Shown: piece after piece, positions 34,810-44,492 of the stretch
Layout: every line of letters begins with the position of its first letter
Numbering within the stretch: position 1 is the first letter of the stretch
Origin: Gammaproteobacteria bacterium
GTDB taxonomy: Bacteria > Pseudomonadota > Gammaproteobacteria > JACKNK01
DNA: 64,000 nt
Assembly: GCA_024234955.1 (NCBI GenBank)
Contig: JACKNK010000001.1
Location: 496,001 to 560,000, forward strand
Direction: 5' to 3'
Notes under the pieces: model-generated
Told to the model about the DNA's origin: nothing
What the model saw: the letters and a program-made list of their open reading frames with translations, nothing else
Databases searched by the model: none
Position numbers and translations under genes: made by a program

Positions 34810-35496
34810 TCAAATATTTCCGCTCGCGGGCGCGAGTTTCTCCAGCGTATTCATAAAGTCACGCGACGCACCGGGGATCGTTACCACCCGACCGGCGATC
34901 ACCTCCGAAAACTCGGCCCCGTACAAGGACGCGTTGGCCTCGAGATCGGGCGACAAATCCGCGCCCTCAAACGACAACCCCGCATACAGACCGCGCACCC
35001 GCGAGTAAGACTCGACTTCGGCGCGGTAACCGGTCTCCGGCGTTACGTCGATCTGTCGCCCGGTGTGACCCACGGCAATACCGACATCGCCACCAAGATT
35101 GAGCTTGCCGTCGATCAGCTTGCGCATGCCCTCCTCGCTACGGAACACGAGCACGACATCGCTGCTTTCGACACCGGCCTGCCAGCCCACGCTGCCGGAC
35201 AACAACTTGATGAACGCCGGTGGTCCCCAATGATCGTCCGGCCCACGCACGCTGATGACCCCTTCGCCCACCTGACCGCCCAGCACCAAACCGACCTTGA
35301 CGACATCGGGCAGCACAGCGACCGCGCGGGCACGCTGCAGGTGACTGAACGGTGCGGCCGCGTCCAGATCGGCCTGAATCTCGTTGAGGGCAGACGCCGC
35401 CGCAACCAATCGTTGCGCCGGCGTCTCGTCTGCAAACAAGGGTCCGGACAGAACGACCGCGATCATGAGGCCCATTGCGGCCATCAAGCCCCGCAT
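34810..35496 (-). CDS. SYLF-domain (Ysc84-like) exported protein
   Basis: A 228-residue protein with a signal peptide (GLMAAMGLMIAVVLSGPLFA) and a SYLF/DUF500 domain: RARAVAVLPDVVKVGLVLGG, LSGSVGWQAGVESSDVVLVF and LNLGGDVGIAVGHTGRQ. SYLF domains bind lipids in eukaryotes; bacterial roles are poorly known. The true start is the ATG at 35496, four bases after the aminotransferase stop; a longer frame reads through that gene. It sits in a run with the aminotransferase and the CbiX-like gene. Confidence 0.85.
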   Translation of the reverse strand: MRGLMAAMGLMIAVVLSGPLFADETPAQRLVAAASALNEIQADLDAAAPFSHLQRARAVAVLPDVVKVGLVLGGQVGEGVISVRGPDDHWGPPAFIKLLSGSVGWQAGVESSDVVLVFRSEEGMRKLIDGKLNLGGDVGIAVGHTGRQIDVTPETGYRAEVESYSRVRGLYAGLSFEGADLSPDLEANASLYGAEFSEVIAGRVVTIPGASRDFMNTLEKLAPASGNI

Positions 35497-35500
35497 ACGA

Positions 35501-36682
35501 TCAACCGGCGTAGACCTTCTGCGCGGCCGCGACGGCAACACCGGAAGCAATCCGCGCACCCATGCCGCTGAGAACCCCGTCCAGCGCACCGAGGCAGAAC
35601 AGAACGTTGGTTTTGTTGGCGCCATAACCCATGAGTCCGATGCGCCAGACCTTGCCAGCCAGCGCGCCGAGACCGGCACCGATTTCGAGGTTGTAATCCT
35701 TGAGCAACTGGCCGCGAACCTTGGCATCGTCAACACCTTCGGGAATGGACACAGAGTTGAGCTGCGGAAGACGCTCGCCCTCCGGCACAACAAAGCTTAG
35801 ACCCATCGCCTCAAGGCCTGCACGTAGCGCTTGATGATTCGTCATGTGCCGAGTCCAGGAATTCTCGATCCCTTCGTTTTCGAGCAGCACGAGTGCTTCG
35901 TGCAGGCCATAGAGGGCATTGATCGGTGCCGTGTGGTGGTAGGAACGTTTGCCTTCACCGCCCCAGTAACCCATGACCAGATTCAGATCCATGAACCAGC
36001 TCTGCACCTTGGTCTTGCGATTCTTGATGACATCGATGGCCGCCGGACTGAAACTGACCGGAGACAGGCCCGGGGTGCAGGAGAGGCACTTCTGGGAACC
36101 GGAATAGATCGCATCGATACCCCATTCCTCCACCTTGAGCGGCGACCCGCCCAGAGAGGTCACCGCATCGACGATGGTCAGGCAGCCATGATCGTGGGCG
36201 AGCTTGACCAGGGTTTTGGCGTCGGACATGGCACCGGTGGAGGTTTCGGCATGCACGAAGGCGACGACTTTGGCGTCCGGATTGGCCTTCAGCGCTTCCT
36301 CGACCTTCTGCGGATCGACCGCACGGCCCCAATCGTCCTGAACCATCACGGCGGTACCACCACAACGTTCGACGTTCTCCTTCATGCGCCCGCCGAACAC
36401 CCCGTTCTGGCAGACGATGACCTTGTCACCCGGCTCAACCAGGTTGACGAAGCAGGTCTCCATACCCGCCGAACCCGGCGCCGACACCGGCATGGTCAAT
36501 TCGTAGCTGGTCTGAAAGGCATAGCGCAGCAAATCCTTCATCTCGCTCATCAGGTCCACGAAGACGGGATCGAGGTGCCCGACGGTCGGACGTGCCATCG
36601 CGCTCAGGATGCGCGGATTAACGTCCGACGGACCAGGGCCCATCAACGTGCGAACGGGAGGATGAAAGGACTGGCTGCTCAT
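35501..36682 (-). CDS. Alanine/serine-glyoxylate aminotransferase
   Basis: A 393-residue class V PLP aminotransferase. LMGPGPSDVNPRILSAM at the N-terminus, SAPGSAGMETCFVNL, VDAVTSLGGSPLKVEEW and the PLP-lysine motif YSGSQKCLSCTPG are characteristic of serine-pyruvate/alanine-glyoxylate enzymes. It would convert glyoxylate to glycine, which together with glcF in this window fits photorespiratory salvage in a Calvin-cycle organism (inference). The ATG at 36682 gives the family length and has GAGG upstream; an in-frame start at 36838 is unlikely. Confidence 0.9.
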   Translation of the reverse strand: MSSQSFHPPVRTLMGPGPSDVNPRILSAMARPTVGHLDPVFVDLMSEMKDLLRYAFQTSYELTMPVSAPGSAGMETCFVNLVEPGDKVIVCQNGVFGGRMKENVERCGGTAVMVQDDWGRAVDPQKVEEALKANPDAKVVAFVHAETSTGAMSDAKTLVKLAHDHGCLTIVDAVTSLGGSPLKVEEWGIDAIYSGSQKCLSCTPGLSPVSFSPAAIDVIKNRKTKVQSWFMDLNLVMGYWGGEGKRSYHHTAPINALYGLHEALVLLENEGIENSWTRHMTNHQALRAGLEAMGLSFVVPEGERLPQLNSVSIPEGVDDAKVRGQLLKDYNLEIGAGLGALAGKVWRIGLMGYGANKTNVLFCLGALDGVLSGMGARIASGVAVAAAQKVYAG

Positions 36683-36855
36683 GAGGGCCTCGGCAATAGT
36701 TGGTGAACAAACGGTGAACAAGAGTGCCTGCGACGATAACAAAACCCGATTTACCAAGTCCCCCATGCCTGCGGGGATTTTCCAGGGTGCAATCTGCTTG
36801 GCCGACCCGCTAATCGATGGCCTTTCGACCCGGAACAACGTCGCGAATGTCGGGT

Positions 36856-38142
36856 TTACTCCCCGGCATGCAATTTCAGCTTGGCAATTCGGGCCTCGAT
36901 CTTGTCCACGACGGCGTTATATCGAACGCTGCCGATTCGCTCGTACTCCTGCTTGAATCGCTCGGCACTGAGGAATTCCGGCAAATCATCGACTTCAGGC
37001 ATGAAGTCGCTCTCCCACGGTCCATCGGCAAACACGGACTGCAACCGTTTGGCCTCTTCCGCGCTGCGCACCGCCATCTCGCCAAACCGGACCCCGGCAC
37101 GATCAGCGGCGATGTCGTTGAACGAGAAGCCGGTACCGCCATGTGAATCATCCACTTCCTTGAACAGGCCGATGGCGTCCGCGAGCTTATCTCCACCCGC
37201 AACGGTGATGACGGCCGAGGTAAGAAAATGCTGGGCAAAATCGTGGCGGCTGCGCAAGGTCAGCTCATGAGGTGCTGCCTCGCCAATGGTCTCCACTGGG
37301 ACCCCGATGAGTCGCGCAACGTTGGTGCCGTTGACATAGAAAGACATCGCCGTAACCAATGCGCGGTTTTCAAGAATCGGGTCGCCGCCGCGTTGGGTTC
37401 GGTCTTCCGCGAGTTTGAACATGGGCTGCAGGAAACGAATCAGCGGGACACTATTGTCGAGATATGGGTCGCGGGAAATTTCCGCCGCACGTTTGGCATA
37501 CGCCGCAATTGCACGCTTGTCCGCATCGGGGATTAGCGCGCCCTTGCCCCGGCCTTCGAGTCGTTTCACCAGATCCGGCTCCCACTGATACATGACCATC
37601 GCGTACTGCTCGGTGATGCGATACCCGTTGATGGCCTCCAATACCGCGACATAGTCCGGATCCTTGCGGCCGAATCGGTCCGCCGTATCCAACAGCCACT
37701 GGGCAAGTACCCGGGGGATCCGCACATCGCCGAATTGCAGGCGCTGAACCTTGACCCGCCCGGCGGCCTGATAGACCTCGAGATAGAGGTTCAGGTAATC
37801 CCCGACCGGGTTATCGGGCAATTTCACTGTGCCACGTACCGAGGCCGCACCGGGCTGCAGATCGATCAAGACCCCACCGTTGATGAAACGCTCGATCGCG
37901 TAGTTCGCAAGCAGGTTGATGTCCGCCTCGGACAAGGTGAGGTTATGCACCTCGCCCGGGGTCATCTTGCGCGGATCATTGGCCTCGGCCAGCGCCTTGG
38001 CACGCATGAGATCATCGGGACTGAATTGAATCTCCGTGGTCAGTGCAGGCCGATCTCCCACCGCCATGACCAGCACCACCATCGGTACGACGACAACGAT
38101 CAATATCAGTAAAAACAGCACTTTACGAATAAATTTAAACAT
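36856..38142 (-). CDS. Membrane-anchored protein of unknown function
   Basis: A 428-residue protein with one N-terminal membrane anchor (VLFLLILIVVVVPMVVLVMAV) and a large, presumably periplasmic, domain. The region LTLSEADINLLANYAIERF followed by beta-rich text, and FGDVRIPRVLAQWLLDTADRF, show alternating helix and strand. The tail GTGFSFNDIAADRAGVRFGEMA looks conserved and is reminiscent of a lipid or polymer-modifying protein, but I recognise no family. Neighbours are an aminotransferase and efpL, which give no hint. Confidence 0.72.
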   Translation of the reverse strand: MFKFIRKVLFLLILIVVVVPMVVLVMAVGDRPALTTEIQFSPDDLMRAKALAEANDPRKMTPGEVHNLTLSEADINLLANYAIERFINGGVLIDLQPGAASVRGTVKLPDNPVGDYLNLYLEVYQAAGRVKVQRLQFGDVRIPRVLAQWLLDTADRFGRKDPDYVAVLEAINGYRITEQYAMVMYQWEPDLVKRLEGRGKGALIPDADKRAIAAYAKRAAEISRDPYLDNSVPLIRFLQPMFKLAEDRTQRGGDPILENRALVTAMSFYVNGTNVARLIGVPVETIGEAAPHELTLRSRHDFAQHFLTSAVITVAGGDKLADAIGLFKEVDDSHGGTGFSFNDIAADRAGVRFGEMAVRSAEEAKRLQSVFADGPWESDFMPEVDDLPEFLSAERFKQEYERIGSVRYNAVVDKIEARIAKLKLHAGE

Positions 38143-38206
38143 CTGTTTCCACTCTCTCTTGTCCCCACCATGATCGGCGTTGTCGGTTCAACGTGTGTCC
38201 GGCGCT

Positions 38207-38773
38207 TCAGGCGCGAGACATGTATTTGCCCGTTTCGGTATTGATCCGTATGACTTCGCCGATTTCCAGATACTCCGGGATCTGAACCTCGATGCCCGTT
38301 GCCAGAGTTGCCGGCTTGCTGCGGGCACTGGCGGATGCGCCTTTGATGCCCGGAGCGGTATCGACGATTTCCAGGTTGACCGAGGCCGGAAGCTCCACCG
38401 CCACCGGGTCACCATCGATCAACATCGCCATGATGCCGCCGAGGCCGTCCACGAGATAACCGATCTGCTCGCCGATGTCTTCTTCGTTCAGGGTGAACTG
38501 GCTGTAGTCCTCGTCATCCATGAAGGTGAATTCTTCCCCGGCCCGATAAAGGAACTGCACCTTGCGGCGCACGATGTCGGCCTCCTTGATGAAATCGTCC
38601 CCCTTGAACTGACGGTCGATATTCTGCTGGGTGCGTGCATTGACGAGCCGGAACTTGTACAGGGTCGATGCCCCGCGTGCCGAGGGACTCTTTACTTCGA
38701 TGTCCCGAACCAGAAACGACTCACCGTCAACTTCAACAGCCGCACCGCGTTTGATCTCATTGGCCTTGGGCAT
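38207..38773 (-). CDS. efpL: Elongation factor P-like protein EfpL (YeiP)
   Basis: A 188-residue EF-P family protein that helps ribosomes through difficult peptide bonds. The start MPKANEIKRGAAVEVDGESF, the middle FKGDDFI and the end GIKGASASARSKPATL ... YMSRA match YeiP rather than EF-P. At the loop where EF-P carries its modified lysine the sequence is SPSARGAST, so an arginine replaces it and no EpmA-type modification is expected. It is divergent from the SulP transporter gene. Confidence 0.92.
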   Translation of the reverse strand: MPKANEIKRGAAVEVDGESFLVRDIEVKSPSARGASTLYKFRLVNARTQQNIDRQFKGDDFIKEADIVRRKVQFLYRAGEEFTFMDDEDYSQFTLNEEDIGEQIGYLVDGLGGIMAMLIDGDPVAVELPASVNLEIVDTAPGIKGASASARSKPATLATGIEVQIPEYLEIGEVIRINTETGKYMSRA

Positions 38774-38894
38774 CGGAAAAATCTCAGGGGAAATGACTGG
38801 GAATTATGCCGTAACTGAAACCCTGCGGGCAGGCGACGCGGACCACCACGACGCGCTAATGTATTGCCCTCATTTTTCTCAGGGTCATGCGGCC

Positions 38895-40631
38895 ATGTTC
38901 TCCGCGTTACGCGCTTCGATGAACGAGGACCGAACGTTTCCGGTCCTGCAGGCGAATGTCCTCGCGGGCCTGACCGTCGGCGTCATCGCCCTGCCATTGT
39001 CGATGGCGTTGGCGATTGCCACAGGCGTATCGCCGCAACATGGTCTGTATACCGCCATCGTCGCGGGAATCGCGATTGCGCTTAGCGGTGGATCACGGGT
39101 CGCTATTTCCGGACCGACCGCCGCATTCGTGGTGATTCTGTTGCCCATCGTCCAGCAATTCGGGGTCGGCGGATTGATGACCGCCGGGTTCATGGCCGGG
39201 CTGATTCTGATCGCAATGGGGGTTGCACGCCTTGGCCGCTTGGTCGAAATCATCCCCTATCCGGTCACGATCGGTTTCACCGCCGGTATCGGCACGGTGA
39301 TTGCGACACTCCAGATCAAGGATTTTCTCGGGCTCGAGGTCACCAACCTGAATGGCCATTTCACCGACAAGGTGCTCAGCCTGTTCAGCGCCCTGCCCAG
39401 CCTGGACTGGGGCGAATTCGGCATTGGCGGCCTGACACTCACGGTATTGATCCTGTGGCGACGGACACAATCGCGGATTCCGGCCCATCTGGTCGCCCTG
39501 CTGGTGGGCACGCTGACCGCCTGGGTCCTGGGCCGCGTGAACGGGTTTGATGTCGATACCATCGGCTCACGGTTTTTCTACACCCTGAACGGTGTCGTCG
39601 GGCAGGGCATCCCGCCGATGCCACCTGCCTTCAACCTGCCGTGGAACCAACCGGGTCCCGATGGCCAGCCGCTGGGGCTTTCCTTTGACCTGATCCGCAA
39701 TCTACTCGGTCCTGCGTTGACCATCGCCGCGCTGGGTTCGATTGAATCGTTGTTATGTGCCGTGGTGGCCGAGGGCATGTCCGGGAAGCGCCACAGCCCC
39801 AATGACGAACTGATCGGACAGGGCCTGGGCAACCTGATCGTGCCGCTGTTTGGCGGCATTCCCGCGACAGCGGCCATCGCACGAACGGCTGCCAACGTCC
39901 GTGCAGGAGCGACTTCGCCGCTGTCGTCGGTCGTTCATGCGCTGTTCATCCTCGCCGCCATCCTGTTCCTCGCACCCTTGCTGGCCTACATACCCATGGC
40001 ATCCATGTCCGCGCTGTTGCTGATGGTCGCCTGGAACATGAGCGAAGCCCCGCATTTCCTACGCACCCTCCGGGTCGCGCCACGTCCGGATGTCGCCGTC
40101 CTGCTCACCTGCTACGCATTGACCGTACTGTTCGACATGGTCATCGCGGTCGGGGTCGGACTCTCGCTGGCTGCCGTGTTGTTCATCCGCAGCAGCATCG
40201 GGCTCACGCAGGCCACTCCCATCAAGGCCAATGCACGCCCGGACGACGAACTGACGGTCGCGGACAGCGTGATCGTCTACGACATCAACGGGCCGCTGTT
40301 CTTCGGGTCCGCACAAAAAGCGCTCAAACTGATCACCACGATCAATCCCAACATCCGCATCGTGATCCTCGACATGTCCGGCGTCACCATGCTCGACATG
40401 ACCGCCATCATCGCGCTGGACTCGATCATCGATAACCTTCGCACCCGTAAGGTGGAAACCATCATCGCCGACCTGCAACCGCGCATGATCGAGAAGCTGC
40501 ATCGCGCCGGCATCCACAAGCAGCGTGGCCTGCTTCGGTTCGCCCACTCGCTTCCCGACGCCTTGATCCTGGCCGATCGTCATGCTGCACAGGCCAGTCC
40601 CGATGGGGATCACTCTCATATTCAGTTGTGA
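38895..40631 (+). CDS. SulP family anion transporter with STAS domain
   Basis: A 578-residue inner membrane transporter. FPVLQANVLAGLTVGVIALP, GLYTAIVAGIAIALSGGSRV and ISGPTAAFVVILLP are SulP signatures, followed by about 12 hydrophobic segments and a C-terminal STAS domain (residues about 455-560, GPLFFGSAQKALKL and ILDMSGVTMLDMTAI). Substrates in the family include sulfate and bicarbonate; an autotroph could use either. The start is uncertain: ATG at 38895 is chosen for the fit to the family; others in frame lie at 38859 and 38790. Confidence 0.88.
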   Translation: MFSALRASMNEDRTFPVLQANVLAGLTVGVIALPLSMALAIATGVSPQHGLYTAIVAGIAIALSGGSRVAISGPTAAFVVILLPIVQQFGVGGLMTAGFMAGLILIAMGVARLGRLVEIIPYPVTIGFTAGIGTVIATLQIKDFLGLEVTNLNGHFTDKVLSLFSALPSLDWGEFGIGGLTLTVLILWRRTQSRIPAHLVALLVGTLTAWVLGRVNGFDVDTIGSRFFYTLNGVVGQGIPPMPPAFNLPWNQPGPDGQPLGLSFDLIRNLLGPALTIAALGSIESLLCAVVAEGMSGKRHSPNDELIGQGLGNLIVPLFGGIPATAAIARTAANVRAGATSPLSSVVHALFILAAILFLAPLLAYIPMASMSALLLMVAWNMSEAPHFLRTLRVAPRPDVAVLLTCYALTVLFDMVIAVGVGLSLAAVLFIRSSIGLTQATPIKANARPDDELTVADSVIVYDINGPLFFGSAQKALKLITTINPNIRIVILDMSGVTMLDMTAIIALDSIIDNLRTRKVETIIADLQPRMIEKLHRAGIHKQRGLLRFAHSLPDALILADRHAAQASPDGDHSHIQL

Positions 40632-40670
40632 GACAATGCGCGGTTTCCGCAAATACGGAGCCTGTGTCTA

Positions 40671-41825
40671 ATGGATGCGCGCCCCTACCCCATCGCCCGT
40701 ATCGGCATCATCGGCGGCGGCCAGCTTGGTCGCATGATGGTGCAGGCTGCCCATCGTCTCGGCTGCACCTGCGTGGTACTGGACCCGACACCAAGCTGCC
40801 CGGCCGGACAGGTATCCGGGCATCAGATCGTCGGCGATTTCCACGATCCCGCCCGCCTGCGTGAACTGGTCGAATCCTGCGACGTTTCCACCTTCGATAT
40901 TGAGGACATAGGCAGCGACACGCTGATCGAGCTCGAATCAGAAGGCAATGCAATACATCCCTCGCCAAAGGTACTGGCGGAGATTCAGGACAAGCTTACC
41001 CAGAAGCGCATGATGGCCGCAGCGGGAATCCCCACGGCCGAGTTCATCGAGATGCCGACCCCCGATGCCGACGCCTTCGCCCAGTTCGGTTACCCCTTGG
41101 TCCAGAAAGCCCGTCGTGGTGGTTACGACGGTCGTGGCGTTGCTGTCATGCACAGCGCGGACGATTTCCCGCGCAATCTTCCCGTTCCTGCCCTGATCGA
41201 ACGTTTCATTCCGGCCAGCAAAGAGCTGGCCGTCCTGGTTGCGCGAGGCAGCGACGGCGAAACCCGTTGCTACCCCCCCGTTGAAATGGTCTTCCGGTCC
41301 GGGGAAAACGTGCTTGATCTGCTGCTCGCCCCCGCGTCGATCTCCAGCGACATCGCGGATGCCGCGCAAGCCCTGGCGATCCGCACCGTCGATGCGATGG
41401 GCGCAGTCGGCATTTTCGGTATCGAAATGTTCCTCACCGCCGACAACAACCTTCTCGTCAACGAGATCGCACCACGAACCCACAACTCCGGACATCACAC
41501 GATTGAAGCGTGCGTGACCGATCAGTTTGAACAACATCTGCGCGCAATACTTGGACTTCCTCTTGGCAGTACGGAGCAACTCTCACCGGCGGCAATGATC
41601 AATCTGCTCGGCGCACCCGATCGCATGGGCCGCCCGGTCATTCAAGGAATGGCGGCGGCTTTGGCGCTGGACGGTGTCTCCGTTCATCTTTATGGCAAGG
41701 CATCAACCACCCCTTTCCGCAAGATGGGGCATATCACCGTGCTCGACGCAAATATCGATGACGCGCGCCGCAAAGCCGAGAAAGTCCGCGACACCCTCAT
41801 CATTTCGGGAGAAAACCACCCATGA
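40671..41825 (+). CDS. purK: 5-(carboxyamino)imidazole ribonucleotide synthase
   Basis: A 384-residue ATP-grasp enzyme of purine synthesis converting AIR, ATP and bicarbonate to N5-CAIR. The start IGIIGGGQLGRMMVQAAHRL, the ATP-grasp stretch KARRGGYDGRGVAVM and the metal/ATP region NEIAPRTHNSGHHTIEAC are diagnostic. ACGGAG precedes the start. It overlaps purE by 4 bases (ATGA). Confidence 0.95.
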   Translation: MDARPYPIARIGIIGGGQLGRMMVQAAHRLGCTCVVLDPTPSCPAGQVSGHQIVGDFHDPARLRELVESCDVSTFDIEDIGSDTLIELESEGNAIHPSPKVLAEIQDKLTQKRMMAAAGIPTAEFIEMPTPDADAFAQFGYPLVQKARRGGYDGRGVAVMHSADDFPRNLPVPALIERFIPASKELAVLVARGSDGETRCYPPVEMVFRSGENVLDLLLAPASISSDIADAAQALAIRTVDAMGAVGIFGIEMFLTADNNLLVNEIAPRTHNSGHHTIEACVTDQFEQHLRAILGLPLGSTEQLSPAAMINLLGAPDRMGRPVIQGMAAALALDGVSVHLYGKASTTPFRKMGHITVLDANIDDARRKAEKVRDTLIISGENHP

Positions 41826-42352
41826 CCAGAGCGGCATCCCTGAGCACCTCGGCCACACCTGTGGTCGGCATCATCATGGGCAGCGACTCGGATCTTCCGG
41901 TCATGCAGGCGGCGGCGGATCTGCTCGATGAGTTCGGTATCCCGTTCGAGATGACCATCGTTTCCGCTCACCGCACCCCGACGCGCCTTTACGACTATTC
42001 AAAAAGTGCCATCGAACGCGGCCTGAAGGTCATCATCGCCGGGGCCGGTGGCGCCGCGCATCTGCCGGGCATGGTCGCTGCGATCACCGCACTGCCCGTC
42101 ATCGGTGTGCCGGTAAAAAGTTCCACCTTGTCCGGCAACGACTCCCTTCTGTCCATCGTTCAGATGCCCCCTGGCGTTCCGGTGGCGACGGTAGCCATCA
42201 ACGGCGCCAAGAACGCAGGCATCCTCGCCGCGCAGGTTCTGGGCACATCCGATCTGCATATCCTTAAACGGGTGCAACGCTTCAAGGATGAGATGGAGCA
42301 GATGGTGTTGATCAAGGCCGATGCAATGGAGTCGGGTCAGAAAGCGGAGTAG
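41822..42352 (+). CDS. purE: N5-carboxyaminoimidazole ribonucleotide mutase
   Basis: A 176-residue class I PurE converting N5-CAIR to CAIR. It has GIIMGSDSDLPVMQAAADLL with the substrate loop, IVSAHRTPTRLYDYSKS and GAGGAAHLPGMVAAIT. The gene is translationally coupled to purK and followed by a strong bidirectional terminator. Confidence 0.95.
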   Translation: MTRAASLSTSATPVVGIIMGSDSDLPVMQAAADLLDEFGIPFEMTIVSAHRTPTRLYDYSKSAIERGLKVIIAGAGGAAHLPGMVAAITALPVIGVPVKSSTLSGNDSLLSIVQMPPGVPVATVAINGAKNAGILAAQVLGTSDLHILKRVQRFKDEMEQMVLIKADAMESGQKAE

Positions 42353-42399
42353 ACCCGCGTTTTCACCCGGTTCAACGCCGCGTACAAACCTTGAAAATG

Positions 42400-42429
42400 A
42401 AATTGGCCGGTCATCTGACCGGCCAATTT
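42400..42429. terminator. Bidirectional terminator between purE and ctaB
   Basis: A perfect 14-bp stem AAATTGGCCGGTCA / TGACCGGCCAATTT around a TC centre. A-rich sequence flanks one side; it separates two convergent operons. Confidence 0.8.
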
Positions 42430-42455
42430 GCGTTCATGCAGCCACCTTTCCGCTA

Positions 42456-43430
42456 TCAGGAGCCCAGTTTCCAGAGCAACGGCAGGTAGTGATCGACCAA
42501 CAGGAAGGCAAACAAGGCCATCAGGTAGACGATCGAATAGCCGAACGTCTTCATCGCGATACCGGGCTCGGAGTCGGCCTTGAGTTGATAGGCGTAATAC
42601 AGGAACCCTGCACCCAGACCGATCGCGCCGATCAGGTAGAACACGCCGGACATGTGCACGACGAACGGCAGGATGGTGACGATCAGTAGTATGTAGGTGT
42701 ACAGAAGCACCTGCAGGCGGGTGAACGGGATGCCGTGAGTGACCGGCAGCATCGGAATGTCCACCTTGGCGTATTCGTCGCGACGATGAATCGCCAGAGC
42801 CCAGAAATGCGGCGGGGTCCACGCGAAGATGATCAGGAAGAGCAACAGACTGTGCGGGTCGATGGTGCCGGTAACAGCGGTCCAACCCAGTACTGGCGGT
42901 GCAGCACCGGCCGCGCCACCGATCACGATGTTCTGGGGTGTCGCCCGTTTCAGCCACATGGTGTAGACGATTGCGTAGCCGATCAGCGAGATGAAGGTCA
43001 GCACGGCAGTCAACGGGTTGACCAGGAACCACAGCACCACCATCGACACCGCCCCCAGTCCAATCGCGAAGGTTGCCGCCTGAGTGGTGGTCAAGGTGCC
43101 TTTGGGCAAAGGCCGATATTGCGTGCGCGCCATCACCGCATCGGCCCGCCGATCAACCAGATGATTGATGGCGGCGGCGGAACTCGCGGCCATGCCGATC
43201 CCCAGGGTTCCAAATACCAGCGGCATCCACGGCACCATGCCCGGAACAGCCAGCATCATCCCGACCACCGCCGTAAACACGATCAGCGCCACGACCTTGA
43301 GCTTGCACAGGCCGAGGAATTCGCGCCAAAGCGTACCGAGGGCCGGCTTGGTTACGGTTCCGGCATCGACCGCGACACTGGCATCGCTGGAGGCCGATTT
43401 CATGTTGCTGCCCTCGTCAACTGGGTTCAT
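42456..43430 (-). CDS. ctaB: Protoheme IX farnesyltransferase (heme O synthase)
   Basis: A 324-residue UbiA-type membrane enzyme attaching a farnesyl group to heme B. It has the prenyl-diphosphate motif NHLVDRRADAVMARTQYRP and FAWTPPHFWALAIHRRDEY, with about nine membrane segments. It is the last gene of the heme A branch of the oxidase region, after ctaA. Confidence 0.95.
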   Translation of the reverse strand: MNPVDEGSNMKSASSDASVAVDAGTVTKPALGTLWREFLGLCKLKVVALIVFTAVVGMMLAVPGMVPWMPLVFGTLGIGMAASSAAAINHLVDRRADAVMARTQYRPLPKGTLTTTQAATFAIGLGAVSMVVLWFLVNPLTAVLTFISLIGYAIVYTMWLKRATPQNIVIGGAAGAAPPVLGWTAVTGTIDPHSLLLFLIIFAWTPPHFWALAIHRRDEYAKVDIPMLPVTHGIPFTRLQVLLYTYILLIVTILPFVVHMSGVFYLIGAIGLGAGFLYYAYQLKADSEPGIAMKTFGYSIVYLMALFAFLLVDHYLPLLWKLGS

Positions 43431-43466
43431 ACGTCGATTTTCGCTGCTTTGCGCCTGGGCGGGTGG

Positions 43467-44462
43467 TTAACGATACCGGGAGCTGGCGTGCGTCAAGGTC
43501 ACCAGGGACAACAATAGCAAGGCTGCAACCCCGTTATGCGCAACGGCATTCGCCAGCGGCAGGTGTAGAACCACGTTGGCGATACCGAGGCTGACCTGAA
43601 TCAGCAGCAATACCCCGATGATGAAACCCAGGCCGCGCCCACTGCCGCGACTCACACTGGATACCTTCCACGCCAGGAACGCGAGATACAGAAACACGAT
43701 CAACGCGCCAATCCGGTGGGTAAGGTGTATTGCGACCCGCGCGGGATTGTCGAGCACCCCGAACTCGTAGTTCACACCCAACCCACGCCACAACACGAAT
43801 CCTTCCGCGAAATCGGCATTCGGCCACCACTGGTCGTGACAAGTCGGAAAGTCGGTACAGGCCAACGCGGCGTAATTGGAGCTGGTCCAACCGCCCAGAC
43901 TGATCTGCGCAATCAGCAGAATCAGGCCGATCCAGGCCAGCGGTTTGAGGTCGTGCAACGCGCTGCCGTCGTAGTTGAACCACTGGCGTTGCATGGAGAC
44001 CATGAGCCAAAGTAACGACAGGGTCGCGAAGCCGCCGAGCAGATGCCCCATTACCACGACCGGCTTCAACAACAGGGTCACGGTCCACATGCCAAGTGCG
44101 GCCTGGAAGATGACGAGCCCGACCAAAGCAACCGGCAAGCCCTTTCCTGGACGCTTGATCTGCCGGCTGAACAGGCGAATCAGCATCAGCGCGAGGATCA
44201 CCAGACCCAGGGAGCCCGCAAAGTAGCGGTGCACCATCTCTTTCCATGCCTTGGGTGCTTCCACGGGACGTTCCGGGAAAGCCTGCTCGGCGGCAGCAAC
44301 TTCATGCGCGTCCTCAGGGACATCGATATGTCCATAGCAGGTCGGCCAGTCCGGACAACCCAGACCGGCATCGCCGAGTCGCGTGTAGGCACCGAGCAAA
44401 ACCACGCAGAGCGCCAACAGCGCGGCGAACAGTGAGAGCTTGTAATAGCCTTGTTGGGACAT
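43467..44462 (-). CDS. ctaA: Heme A synthase
   Basis: A 331-residue membrane enzyme (CtaA/Cox15) oxidising heme O to heme A for cytochrome aa3. Conserved features are the first loop DAGLGCPDWPTCYGH, EMVHRYFAGSLG, VMGHLLGGFATL, the second loop ACTDFPTCHDQWWP and IHLTHRIGALIVF, whose histidines ligate heme. Eight membrane segments are predicted. The next gene toward the oxidase is an SCO-like protein. Confidence 0.94.
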   Translation of the reverse strand: MSQQGYYKLSLFAALLALCVVLLGAYTRLGDAGLGCPDWPTCYGHIDVPEDAHEVAAAEQAFPERPVEAPKAWKEMVHRYFAGSLGLVILALMLIRLFSRQIKRPGKGLPVALVGLVIFQAALGMWTVTLLLKPVVVMGHLLGGFATLSLLWLMVSMQRQWFNYDGSALHDLKPLAWIGLILLIAQISLGGWTSSNYAALACTDFPTCHDQWWPNADFAEGFVLWRGLGVNYEFGVLDNPARVAIHLTHRIGALIVFLYLAFLAWKVSSVSRGSGRGLGFIIGVLLLIQVSLGIANVVLHLPLANAVAHNGVAALLLLSLVTLTHASSRYR

Positions 44463-44492
44463 TCAGAAATTCCAGACTGAAAGACGAAAGAT

